From assembly GCA_001414485.1 (NCBI GenBank), contig LLEY01000001.1, positions 434,001 to 498,000 of the forward strand: a DNA stretch of 64,000 nt, read 5' to 3'. Of this stretch, positions 23,646 to 34,700 are shown in pieces (positions within the stretch are counted from its first letter, which is position 1; every line of letters starts with the position of its first letter). Source of the DNA: Calycina herbarum (taxonomy: Eukaryota; Ascomycota; Leotiomycetes; Helotiales; Pezizellaceae). Both the position numbers and the translations under genes were made by a program. The notes beneath the pieces were generated by a model. That model was not told the DNA's origin, ran no database searches, and saw only the letters and a list, made by a program, of their open reading frames with translations.

Positions 23646-24754
23646 TCATGCGATGAATTCGCGGGGGTTTCTTCGGAAGCGTCCCTTTCCACCTTGGCCA
23701 CCTTGTCCGAATCCCTTTCCACCAGCAGCAGCTCCCTGTCCACCTGCAGCAGCCTGTCCACCAGCAGCAGCCTTTGTGGCGGCGGCGTTTCCAGCATTGG
23801 CCTTGGTTGCAGCAGCGGCCGCAGTGGTTGCAGCAGCTTTGGCACCACCAGCCGCGGCATTCGCACCACCAGCTGCGTTGGCATTGGCCTTTCCTCCTGC
23901 GTTGGCATTTGCATTACCTCCAGCGGCAGCACCTCCAACGGTGAACTTGGTGCAATCATCTGGGGTACCACGTTGGGCGACTGGCATGAGAACAGGTTGA
24001 TGGTTGGATGACGAAGTCATGGTGCATACACGATAGTTTCCTGCTGGGAGACCACCAGTGACAGTAGCGCTGAGAAGACCGGCACCGTTACCAGCATCGT
24101 TGATTCCCTTGAAGAAGGCGAATTGAGTGGCATCGAGAGCCTTGGTTGGGTTCAAGGAGTTACCCATATCTTGGACTGTAACGTGAGTGTGTCCGACGAC
24201 CTTTCCACCCTGTAATGCTTGTGGTGCAGAGTAGTATGTGTTGTCGGCGTTGGTGAAAGATCCAGCGACCAAGTTGTTGATTTGAACTTTGATGTCGAAA
24301 TCAGTGTTGGCGGCAGGTCCTTGGCCACCAGTTTGGGGAAATGTAATGATTCCAGAAACCATGCTTCCCTTGGCTGGGATATCACCCATTACTGTTTTTC
24401 ATTAGATGTTGTAATGTAAATTCGAGTTGGTTGTTACTTACCGATACCGTTACATGAACCGCCCTGGACTTGGAGACCATTGGTAACTGTCTTGCCAGAA
24501 CAAAAGTTGATAAAGTTGTTCGTTGAAGTGGCTGATTTCGATTGACCAGCGGCGGAAACACCACCTACACTTCCATCTGAAGCAGAACCACTCTGGATAG
24601 CGTTGGCCAAAAGCGTTGTTCCTGTAGCCCCATTACCACCAGCTGCAGCTGCAGCGTTTCCTGCATTGGCGTTGTTGTTGTTGTTTCCACCCTTTGCTTG
24701 AGCCGAAGCTAATGTGACGAGCGCCGCCGAGGCGAGAATCTGTTTGAATTGCAT
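23646..24754 (-). CDS. Egh16-like secreted protein (GAS/MAS family, DUF3129)
   Basis: Predicted 352 aa: exon 1 24754-24442, intron 24392-24441 (50 bp, GTAAGT...ACAG), exon 2 24391-23646. Residues 1-20 form a clear signal peptide ending at Ala-Gln-Ala. An Asn/Ala-rich linker comes next. The conserved Egh16 domain (about residues 80-260) contains NNFINFCSGK, a GSCNGI segment, GQGPAANTDFD, VVGHTHVTVQDM and a TPDDCTKF end. The C-terminal ~90 residues are Ala/Gly/Asn repeats ending in a basic patch (GKGRFRR). Relatives were described as appressorium-expressed proteins of plant-infecting fungi (gEgh16 in powdery mildew; GAS1/GAS2 in the rice blast fungus). The role here is inferred only from family. 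Confidence 0.9.
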
Positions 24755-26771
24755 GTTGAAAAAATAGTAATAAAAGTATATATAAGAGGAGAGTCGGAGG
24801 GGAGGAGACGCGACCGGAAAAGATGGTTGAAGAGAATCAAATGAATGTGATTTCCGTCGAGGTGTGTAAGTGTGGTAAAAATTAGATGCTCGGTCAACGA
24901 GATCTGCTTGACTGGCAAGATTGAATAAAGAGGGAAGTTGAAAGAGAGGAGCCCGCCGAGAAAGAACTGCACTACAGAAGAAAGATGCTTATGATGGTGA
25001 GTTGAACGAGAGAAAAGAAGAGACGGGTGGAGGAGGATACTTATTCTGAATTCTTGGCATCGGGACTCTGCTAGAGTGGAGTGCAGAGAATCAAGCATGC
25101 GGCAGGGAACAGGGCCACTTGGCGGTCAGCCTACATTGGCTGTGAAGATCTCCGAAGGCGCATTGAGTTTTTGAAACTGGATGTGAGGTGGGAGTTGTCG
25201 CAGTACAGGCCTAGGTGGCACATTTTGGCAGAGGCGCAAAAGTGCCATCTGAAGAGGGCCCCCCTTCTGGCACCGCAACAGGCCTAGCAACGCGCTCAAC
25301 CATCCCAACGAGAAGCAACACCCATGGAGATCACGACCGGCTGCCGTGAAATGTCAAATAAGGGACGGGTCAGTGCGGCAGTCTGATGTCTGGATTTAGT
25401 GGGGTTTAAGCATTGCAGGGGAAGCAGCCTCTCAGAAGACAAGAAGACCAGACGGGGGCCAAGCGAACGCCTCGCTTGCGCGAAAAGGGTTGGGAAGGGA
25501 AAGGGAGGTGGAGTTAGAGCATCGAGCACGGGTCTTAGTTCGTACCGACGTAGTTTCACATAGTACAATCTTCTCGTCGAGGGCAGCAATCCGCAAAGCA
25601 ATGACGATGTCGGATACCCTATAAGCCGTCCATTCATTACAGGTGCCAGACAAACACTTCAACCCACCCGAAGAAAAGATGACAGGAAGATTTGACCTGT
25701 TTCCTTGTCGAGAAACTCAAACCTAAAGCCTCCGAACCCAACACTACCGAGAACTTATCACAAACGGCTTTTCCGTACCCTCGATCCCCTTCACACAAAA
25801 CCATCTCTTCTCCTACCCTTGCCTGCTGTCATCCGAGTGTTCAGATGAAGAATCAAGAAGTCATCCAAGTCCATTGCATCTTTGTTGCCGGTAATGAAGC
25901 TGTTGAGATTGGACCAAGTCCTAAGTTTGCGATCGTCAGCAACGCCAATTCTCATCTCTCCTTATCTTTATCTTTCCACTCTAAGTTATGTCTAATTATT
26001 CAAGCCTTTGGTATTGAAACCGCACTGGTTTTATCCGTCGACCCTCCAAACAAGATTTACTTTACATTGCTCATCAATCGCAACTAAACACAACCAGCCA
26101 TGTGCTTATTAGCCAGCCAGAACCGCTCCTCAAACAGACACCGGCGTGCTCCAATGAGGGCCCGGTAACTTCTGAAATTCGGTCCTTGAACCGATGGCTC
26201 CTGAGGCTCTTCCGCCTTGATGACAAAAAATTCAGCCGCTGAGTTCCCGAGGTCGCGTAAAGTGCTTCGCGTTCGAGTCGCGAGTCGCAGTCAACGCATA
26301 TTTCACTCCAGCAACTCCGGCCGCCACATCTTATGCAATTGCTATAGGATAACCTTCCCATCTCCCACACCTTCCTCCTTGCTGTATTGTTGGATCCCAT
26401 CTTTGCATTCATGTCCTTGAAAGATCAACGATGTGCTTTTATACAAATTTAGCTCCCTACTAAATAAGGTTACCAGCAAGCGAAAGACGGAAACCACCTG
26501 CATCCCAGAAAGAAAAAAGAAAAAAGAAATCGAAGAAAATCCACAATTCAGGGTCGTACCTGCCTGCCTCATTGTTCCATTTCTCTGGAGTAATTCAAGG
26601 TCATTAACCCAAATACTTGGGACAATTAATAATCTTAACCCAGATGATTTGGAACAATGGAGGTCGGTTATTCTAACTCTCTGCCGCTAGCCATCTAGTG
26701 CCATCTCAAGTCTTCCCAACACCGCAGGTGCCATCCCAACTTTCCCCTCCAAACACCAACCAACCCCAAAA
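24755..26771. other. Intergenic, no gene recognised (holds one MITE-like repeat)
   Basis: A pyrimidine/purine-skewed region follows the Egh16-like start. Overlapping short frames at 25081-25662 and 25692-26087 show no family likeness. A MITE-like repeat lies at 26543-26700. Confidence 0.55.
26543..26700. repeat. MITE-like repeat, copy 1
   Basis: Shares with other copies the internal pattern TACCTGCCTGCCT...TTGTTCC...CTTGGGACAATT and a right end CTGCCGCTAG, a diverged reverse of the GCGGCAG terminal core. The left core is not clear. Confidence 0.5.
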
Positions 26772-27651
26772 ATGGCACAACCAACCCCCGCGGCTCACTC
26801 AAAACACACCTACCCCCTCGTCTCCCCTCCAAACACCCCCATGAACCCAAGTCTCAAATCCTTCTTCGCGGAATTTTACAAAATCTCTGATACGCCCTCC
26901 GCCCACGATTTATACGTGGACCAATTCACGAGCGATGCCGTACTGATTATGGCATCCAAGAAATGTGTCGGTCGAGACGGTTCGTGACTTCCTTTTTCTG
27001 CCAGCATCTCGCGCATTGTTGATATTGATGAGATGAAACAATGGAAGGTAATGCGAAGCTTTACATTGGATGAAGAAATAACCTTTTTGTTTCTCTTTCC
27101 CTCGCTCGCTGTTTCTGAAAGAAGAATGGGGGCGAGTGCTTGAATTGATCCTACGCTATCGTTATCATGACTCAACCTCCTCAAATCTTGGTCTAGTTTT
27201 CTAACGAGTTACCTACGGGATTCAGAAATCCTCAATCTACGTAAATCAATGTGGGAGAAGGTGGAAAGTCGATCTCATACCCCTACCAAGATCTTCCCTT
27301 TCGGAGGCGCGGAGGCAGACGAGGTGATGATTTATGGAGTCGTCAAATATGGATTGAAAGCTGGGGGAGAATCGGAGGTATTGTTTCGTTTTCTATCACC
27401 TTGTTTCAACCATCATAACTTTGATTCTACAGCGATAAGCCTAGATCTGTGTTTGAACAATGAAAAGCTAATTATTATTAGGTTGACTGGGCTGCTCGTG
27501 CAAACCTTGTGGAAGAAGACGGGAAGTGGAAGATGAGCTTTTATCAGGTTTATCTTGGTATGTTGATTTTCTCTCATATACTCTTATCTACTCTTGACCT
27601 CTAGAGACTGATACTTTGAAAGATACCGCCGCGATGCAGCCTCCCAAGTGA
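26772..27651 (+). CDS. SnoaL/NTF2-like fold protein, conserved in fungi
   Basis: Predicted 160 aa from four exons: 26772-26979, 27226-27377, 27482-27557 and 27605-27651. Splice sites are GTTCGT/TTCAG, GTATTG/TTAG and GTATGT/CTAG; frames join cleanly at each. The protein has the size and pattern of a SnoaL-like NTF2 domain: an N-terminal helix (FFAEFYKISD), LYVDQFTSDAVLIM, a central Gly-rich loop (IFPFGG) and strands ending in GKWKMSFYQVYL. Such domains act as small enzymes or ligand-binding units, so no function can be given. Intron 1 (246 bp) is long for this genome and could hide an alternative exon. The gene converges on RLP24, 203 bp apart. Confidence 0.7.
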
Positions 27652-27854
27652 GATGCCTTGTTAGCAGAACACTATAAAATGTATCGAGAACGTGCCATTG
27701 GATATTCCACAGTGATTTTTAGTGAGAAGCCTTTTGACATCCGCAAATCTGCAAAGAAAGGTCAACATATCCCCCAACGCCTCTTTTTGCAATTCCAGAA
27801 ACGCCATTTGGTAATTCCCCACATTCAAGACATTCACACAGCATCTGCCACCCC

Positions 27855-28584
27855 TCAATCCATCTCCATGGCATCCTCCCCCTCATCCATCTCTTCACCT
27901 CCATCCACAAGCAACTTCCGTCTGACCTTCATCTTGCCAAACACCTTTGGTAATTCCCTAACACCTTCAAGCTCCTCGCCCTTGGCGACCAGGCCTTCCT
28001 CCTCGAGTCTCTTCCTCTCACTTCCGCGGACCTTGGGTAGCAAGTGACTCTGCTCAGCCACCAACTTCCTATCCAACTCCTTCTGCCTCTCCTTGTTCCT
28101 CGCCATTCTCTTCTTGTAAAACACACGTTGACGCTTCTGCTTGACCTCCTCGAATCGCGCCATGGCCTTCTCGGTGATGGCAACTTGATCACGATCGTAT
28201 CGGATGGGGATATTTCGTTTGGCAGCGAATGCGAGGGTACCATCGACGACCATTTCTTTGCCAGTGGCTTTTCGGAAGGCTTTGGTCCAGGCGAGTTTGC
28301 GGGGGTTACGCTTCATTTTGAACTGTGAATCGCCACATTAGTCTCCAAACTCTTCCCTCTTTCATGAATTCCGATCTCTACAAGTGGAGACAAACATTCT
28401 TGTGGCATTTACTCCTGCAGAATCGGAAGAGGCGCGCATCGTTGCGGACGAAAGTTATGCCTTTGCTGGGATAGCAAGGCCGTGAGCAGAAATAACAAGT
28501 CTCGATCCTAGATTCAAAGCGCATTAGCATACGATCTTCAACCTTAATAAGTATAAAAGACAATCGCGATCTGACATACCTCAT
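27855..28584 (-). CDS. RLP24: 60S ribosome biogenesis factor Rlp24
   Basis: Predicted 194 aa from exons 28584-28580 (ATGAG only), 28507-28396 and 28322-27855, close to the 199 aa of yeast Rlp24. The N-terminus [12 protein letters not shown] begins the L24e-type zinc ribbon: CYFC, then CYPSKGITF, then [11 protein letters not shown]. The [19 protein letters not shown] segment that follows is diagnostic of RPL24/RLP24, and the charged coiled C-terminal tail (residues ~130-194) distinguishes Rlp24 from RPL24. In yeast, Rlp24 joins pre-60S particles in the nucleolus, recruits the AAA-ATPase Drg1 through its C-terminus and is replaced by Rpl24 in the cytoplasm. Introns: 28508-28579 (GTATGT, CTAATG branch) and 28323-28395. 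It shares a promoter with PAM18. Confidence 0.93.
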
Positions 28585-28891
28585 CTTGACTCTGCAGTTC
28601 TGCGCTGCGGTGTATAGAGGTTGATCTGGAAAAGCTCAAGGTCCCCTCTGAAATCTTTATCGTCCCTCAAAGTAATTTTCGCACCGCCCGCATATCTTTT
28701 GTGGAGATCGTCTACCGGAACAACCATATTCCGATATGGGGAGCCAATGGAATTTTAAACCCGCAAGCCTCCCCGTCGCTGTGTATTTTTCTCAAGTGTC
28801 AACCACGACTTTGCGACTGCCAACCATCCAGATCAATAAAGACATTAAAACCCCCGATAATCTCGAGATTATCCCATAAACTAGAAGGAAA
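28585..28891. promoter_or_regulatory. Bidirectional promoter between RLP24 and PAM18
   Basis: 307 bp separate the two divergent start codons. At about 28856-28873 there is an 18 bp perfect palindrome, GATAATCTCGAGATTATC, only ~20 bp upstream of the PAM18 start codon. I cannot name a factor for it. Confidence 0.55.
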
Positions 28892-29407
28892 ATGGCATCA
28901 GTTTTGGTATGGGGGGCTGGCATTGCCACTGCCGCCTTCTTGGTACGTTCATTGAGCCTCGCCATCACAAAATCCGCCCATCCGCATCTACAATACTCTC
29001 TCTACGGAACCCCCTTCTCTGCAGATATACTGACATCAATTCTAGGGACGCGCAGGACTCGTAGCACTCCGTCGATCTAGAGGGGAAACAGTGGGCGCCT
29101 TGGGGAAAGCATTCTATAAGGGTGGTTTCGAGCCCAAGATGAACAAGCGCGAAGCTTCCCTCATCCTCCAACTTTCGTATGTCTCTCCTCTCTCCTGGGC
29201 CAGCATACCGCTCGTTCCTCCAAATATACAATCTGCCGGAAAAAGATGTGAACTAACAAGTTTCCCAGGGAACGTCAACTCACCAAAGAGCGAATCCGAA
29301 AGAACCACCGTACGCTAATGATGTTAAACCATCCCGATCGAGGCGGATCTCCCTATCTAGCAACGAAAGTCAACGAGGCGAAGGAGTTTCTGGAGAAGAA
29401 CGGTTGA
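28892..29407 (+). CDS. PAM18: Mitochondrial import motor J-protein Pam18/Tim14
   Basis: Predicted 106 aa from exons 28892-28942, 29046-29176 and 29269-29407 (donors GTACGT and GTATGT; acceptors TCTAG and CCCAG). Residues 1-~18 form one short hydrophobic segment ([16 protein letters not shown]) that anchors the protein in the inner membrane. The C-terminal half is a J domain of the Tim14 kind: [14 protein letters not shown], then the HPD tripeptide in [11 protein letters not shown], then [13 protein letters not shown]. The family stimulates mtHsp70 in the presequence translocase motor. The length equals typical fungal Tim14. Confidence 0.93.
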
Positions 29408-29948
29408 TCTTGAATCCCGATGCGACCTTTCCCCGACAGAGCCATGATCTTCGAACGTTCAGCCCATTTTTACTGGAGCCCAAGAGAATCTGGGACTCGA
29501 TACTCGCGACAAATCATTCAAGACCTGCGATGCGATTTTAAACAAGGCGACAGAAAATACATGGAAAGGAGAAGGGGGACTTTGTTGTATAATATTTGAT
29601 TTTCTCCTCGAAATCTTGGTATTCTCAAGACGAACAGGACAGCGAAGGCATAGCGAAGGCGTTACGGTTTTCTTCTGTCGGTATTCTCATGTAAAGCTAA
29701 TACAGCTACATTTACTTGGTTGGGAAACGGGGGACATGTATACTGTATCATAGCTTGTACAAAACACCAACCTCGCGGAAAGCGCAAGGAAAGAAGGAAT
29801 GAATCTCTTCTCATCAATAATGAAAACATTTTGAAAATCACAAGTATCACCAGGAATACGTGACCGATTCAGATAGAATATACAGCTTTCTCGAGACTTT
29901 TGTTTGGCGGCTTACTAGTGATTCTGTAGCTTACTTGCAACTCTTTTC

Positions 29949-30128
29949 AACCCCCAACCTTGGTTTAGCTTACTCGACGATTGATGGCTTACTCGTATTT
30001 GGATTACTGGCTAACTGGTGGCTTACCCACCACTTTTTGGCCCCGAACCTTGGTTTGGCTTACCCATGGATAACTGGCGGCTTAATCGCCACCGTTTTTG
30101 GCCCCCCAAAAAGGTGGTTGGGTTACCC
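29949..30128 (+). repeat. Imperfect direct repeat, about 90 bp x 2
   Basis: Two halves both carry AACCTTGGTTTRGCTTAC followed by a GGCTTA...CCACC...TTTTTGG stretch (29949-30040 and 30041-30128). The second half has CCAAAAAGGTGG, which can pair back with CCACCGTTTTTGG. Confidence 0.6.
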
Positions 30129-30223
30129 TTTTTTTGAGTTACAACCCACGGTGACGTTATCTACTTTCTTGCTTCCTCTTATTTGTAGTGAAAAATAATC
30201 AGAGGCTCTTTATAGGCTACCTA

Positions 30224-30444
30224 CCTCATAGTGGACAATAAAAGCGGCAGTAAATAGGTACCTGGTCACGCTTGTTCGCATTCTTTTCCAACATTGTAGG
30301 AAGAGTAGTTCTCAGTAATTAAGCCAGAGAGTTAGGATAATCGAGTGTTATGATTCTATATCCTAAAATATCCTAAGCATTTAAGTTAGTTATATTGAAT
30401 TTCTTGATAGAGAGAGGGAGGCAGGTACTACTTTCCATCACGAG
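30224..30444. repeat. MITE-like repeat, copy 2
   Basis: Left end CCTCATAGTGGACAATAAAA directly followed by GCGGCAGTAAATAG, the best-preserved family terminus. The right end (CATCACGAG) is a diverged inverse of it. Confidence 0.6.
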
Positions 30445-31054
30445 CCTAACAATAGGCGGACTACATTTTTTCTTCTTCCAGGATTATGATGTCGGTGCCA
30501 TTTTTGGGATACTTCTTCGGATTTCTTTTTAGGAGTATATATTTATAGGTCCTATGATAATACATTTAAGGAGTTATACATTTAGTGCTATCTGTATGTA
30601 GGTTACCTACAAATAGCTGGATTTCCCTCTTGTTTCTTTCTTTTTCAATATGGGGGTGCATGCCAAAGAGCAGGATATTATGAGCTGGTTCAAAGCTATA
30701 CTTTAGTTATGTAGTATCCCATAATGGAAATTACCCATTTCGGTTCTATTTGTAAATTATCTGCAAGTAGTCAGAGCACTGGTGAGAACTTATTAAAAAG
30801 CCACAATCTCCCAATTTTCAACTTACTGATAATTATCTGTACTCCGGACCTGTTTAAGCAAGACTCGGAAAATCGTGATCTGCCATGTAAGATTCAGCGA
30901 AGGGTAAGTTCCTTGAGACTACAGTCACGAATTCCGTGAGTTATGAACCCAAAGTAAAAAATAAACCCACTCGAATCATCGCAATCAGAGCCATCAGAGC
31001 GCCATGGATGGAGGAAGAACCAACATCAAATTACTAGACTGGCTTACAATGAAC

Positions 31055-31239
31055 AGTGAGAGCGGCCGTTCAGGTTCGTACCTGCCTACCTAGCTTGTTG
31101 TTCCAGTTTCCCGAGGTAATTCAAGTAAAGTATCCCAAACACTCGGAACAATTTGGGCTTATTAACCAAGATAGTTAGAACAATTCCCTAGAAAGTTAGA
31201 ACGTTGAACGAGACGCAGCCGCTTTTGTTATCCATCGCA
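31055..31239. repeat. MITE-like repeat, copy 3
   Basis: Has the family interior (TACCTGCCTACCTAGC, TTGTTCC, CACTCGGAACAATT) and a right terminus GCAGCCGCTTTTGTTATCC. The left terminus is decayed. Confidence 0.55.
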
Positions 31240-31721
31240 AGACTGGTAACTCAGTGTTAAAGAAATCAACGCTTATCATTTTTCTACCTAGGTATTCTAA
31301 TGACATTGTTGAGGTAGTAGTGCCTACCATGCTCTCAGGAGCTAGCACCAAATTATTGTCCATCATTCATTTTGTTTCGTTTCGCCCCTCAATCTCAAAT
31401 ATCCACTCATCCATCAAATCAATCTCAATGTTATTCCTCCACTCCATACTCCCTCAATGCTTGCAAATTCCACCACAAAAATCATCGCTGAAAAGAAAAC
31501 TCCAGATCTCAAAAACACCCCATCTAAACCGCGAGAACTCAAAATGATGAGAGAGAGAAGCAAGGTTTTCCCACCAGATCTTCCCTCAACTCAACATTTT
31601 GAAATCCTCTCCAAACCATAACATCGCAAACAAGAAATCGCTATGCAGAACTCGAAGGAAATCTCGCGCCAGCAAACTCCTAAAAGTTCCTAGACGAGAG
31701 GTCAACCCCCCATCATCTCAA

Positions 31722-34700
31722 TTACCACCCGTCCTTGAATGGGGGAGCAGGCTTTCGACCAATGCCACTACCCAAACGAACTTCGCCATCCTTTCCTTCA
31801 CCCTCACCGCCCTCAACGCCCTCAACGCCCTCACCACCACCATTCATACCCTTCCCCTCAACTTTCAGAAACTCCTCGCCCCATCCAGACATAGAGGTGG
31901 AAGCAGAACCAGAGGTAGAAACCCACTCACTAGTTCGCTGGTTTTTCTCTTCGAGACTGAGACCAGCCATAGCCTTAGTAGTTTGCTTAGCTGCCTTCGG
32001 TTCGTCATCCCAAGCTGTGGTACGGCGTGGCTTCATGTTATGGCTTTCACGGCGGTTTTCCAACTCTTCGCAAATGGCCTCAGTAAGAGCATTGTTAATA
32101 GCAGCCTGTTCTTCAGTCTCATCCTCCCAAGAAGTAGTACGCGGATTCGTCTGCTCATGACGACGCTTGAGAAGAAGGGTATCAACTTTGAATTTGTCTT
32201 GGCTTGAAGCTTGTGGTTTGTTCTCCTGGGCACGGCGGCGCTTGAGCTTCTCGGCTTTAATTAGGAGAGCAGCTTTCAGCTCGTTGATATATCGCCCGGA
32301 AGCTTGTTCCTCCCAAGAAGTACTGGAGATCTTCTGTTGAAAATCGGTGACAAAGTGGTTGAACTTTTGCTCCATAACATTTGACGGTACTTCTTCGCCA
32401 GTGGCACGACGCTTATTTTGCTCTTTCTGACTGGTGAAATGGTTCAAAATCTGCTTAATATTAGGCTCCTTGTAGATTGTGCCGGATCCGGTGGGGGCTG
32501 CTGGCTCATCATCCCATGCGGTAGTTCGTCTTGTCTTTGTCTCGGTGTTGGCATTGACAGAAGATGGTCCGGCTCCCCAGTTGTTATTACCTTCATCGCC
32601 CTGATCAGAGAAAGTGATGAGGTCTTCATCTTGTCCCGAGAGAGTAGTCAAAGGAGGTTTATCTTCCCAAGCCGTAGTCTTCTTCTTGGGGCGTCTCAAG
32701 TGGGGCAAAACATAGGGTTCACCTCCCACATTCTCCTTACCAGCACCGAGACCAATTCCAGAGACTTTTTCTGAGGGAGCAGACAAAGGAGTTTCGTCCT
32801 CCAAAGCTGTAATCTTCTTCTTGGGGTATCTCAAATGAGGCAGAACATATTGTTCGTCTCCCGCATACTTTTTATCGGCACCGAGACCAACTCCAGAGTC
32901 TTGTCGCGCGGGAGCAGACGAAGGAGTCTCGTCCTCCCAAGCCGTGGTCTTCTTCTGGAGGCATCTCAGGTGGGGATAAACATACGGTTCGCCATTTTCA
33001 GTCTTCTTGTCAGCACCGAGACTAACACCAGAAACTGGCTTATTGACTTGTGAAGCGGCTTGAGGAGCGCGCCAGGAGCCACTGGTATCCTTCATAGCTG
33101 GCTGCGGCTTCGTAGGTGTGCTTTGAAGAGGTTGAAAGGGTCGAGATTTGACTTTAGCTGGGCCGAGAGTAGGTTTAACGGGGTCACCCCCATCACTTCC
33201 TTCGCCGGCAGAAGACCATCCGTCATGTTGGTCTTTGACTGCTGCTTCAGCTTCAGCTTTAGCCCTGATTCTTTTAGTTAGTACTCGCTACAGGTGTGAA
33301 GCAAAGTGCTTCGGGGTAAGTAGGAACTTACTCTTCGATTCTCTTCTTCTCCGCCAGTTCAAACTCGACTTTCTTCTCCTCGGCTCTCTCCTTGTCTGTA
33401 AGATGTCGAATTGCAATTCCAAGCATAGCCTTCAATGTGTGTACTGCGTCGTTGCCTCCATTGTGGGCGTTCCATCCAGGAATTCCCAAATTACATAGAA
33501 CGTTGGAGAGGCTTGTCGGTTGGGGGGCGCGAACAAGGTATTGGAACATCAGCTGCGTATCAACATGATCGATTATATTGCTTAGACTGCAGATGTTATA
33601 GCCAATCTTTTCAAGGTAGTTAATGTCCTGCTGGAGATTGTGACCCACAAGTATGATATTGCGTTTTGGGAGGTCATTCATGTCCGATTCAGGAGTTCTA
33701 ACAGTCTTAGGTTTTTGCTTGGAGAAGGGCTCTTTGAGGCAGCTTTCAAGATACGGAATGCCGTCTGCCTCGCGAATAAACTCGCTTTCTCTTTATATTC
33801 TTGAGTCAGCAAATGTGTAAATCCATTATGAGGAAAGAGGAATACTTACCCGAAATCAAATTTATCTGGGCATCCTTTGCAGTGATGATTGACATGGTGT
33901 TTGTACTCTTCGATTCGAAAATGCCGAGCGTGAATGTGTTCGAACCACTTCATGTTCTTACCGTTCTCTCCTGGCTCCACCATAGCAAGGTCACGAGTAT
34001 CAATCGAGGCAATACCAATTTCCGTGATAAGGTGATTCCACTGCTCTATCGCCTCAATGTCGATGCAAACAAATACAACGTCTTTGTCTCTGCAAGAAGG
34101 AGCCAATTCATTTGCTTTGAAAATCGGAGCTTTGACCTTTGGGGCCGGAACACATTTGTCCCAGGAGGAAGCATTGGTATTGGGTTCCTCGACTGCCTCT
34201 TTCTCTCGGACAGCTCGAAGGCCTACGTATCGTTGAACACGCTTAATGCTTTGGCCATACCCCTTCTTGGATTTGATCCGATTCTTCTTAGCTTCTTCCT
34301 TATTTGCCTTATTCTTAGCTTGCTGAGCGCCCCTCATCAAATCAATCTTAGCCATGAAGGCCTCGATTGAGCTGTCGGTGGGCTTCATCGCTGCCGGTTC
34401 GTGGCTCAATTTATGATTTACTGGCCAGACGCCTGTCTCTCTCAGGTCATCATATTCCGAGGGGTTCGCAGCTCTTCCAAGGTATCTGGGGCACGGTGTG
34501 CCGATATGATCAAAGAAAACCCGATAAGGATGACCAGAGTTACCCGGAGGGATGGTAAGGTGGGTTCTAAGAGATTTGTTGATTGTGTCAAGGAAGTCTG
34601 TGAACTGCGAGGTCGGAACAAGAATGATGGCTTTCAGGTCTTGTGAGTTCAACGGATGGATGTAAAAGCTGTGTATCGGAGTTAGTAAATATTGGTAGTA

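Larger units (their letters stand above)
29408..31721. other. Intergenic, no gene recognised (two MITE-like repeats and a diverged repeat)
   Basis: Holds an imperfect internal repeat at 29949-30128 and MITE-like copies at 30224-30444 and ~31055-31239. The short frames here have no family likeness. Confidence 0.6.

Noticed and set aside
23620..24011. Ala/Pro-rich and Ser-rich plus-strand frames over the Egh16-like gene
   Set aside because: They arise from the antisense of GCN/GGN repeat codons. The minus-strand gene has a signal peptide, an intron and a recognised domain.
31599..33498. Several plus-strand frames opposite the Gfd2-like gene
   Set aside because: Antisense shadows of its repetitive tail; no independent features.
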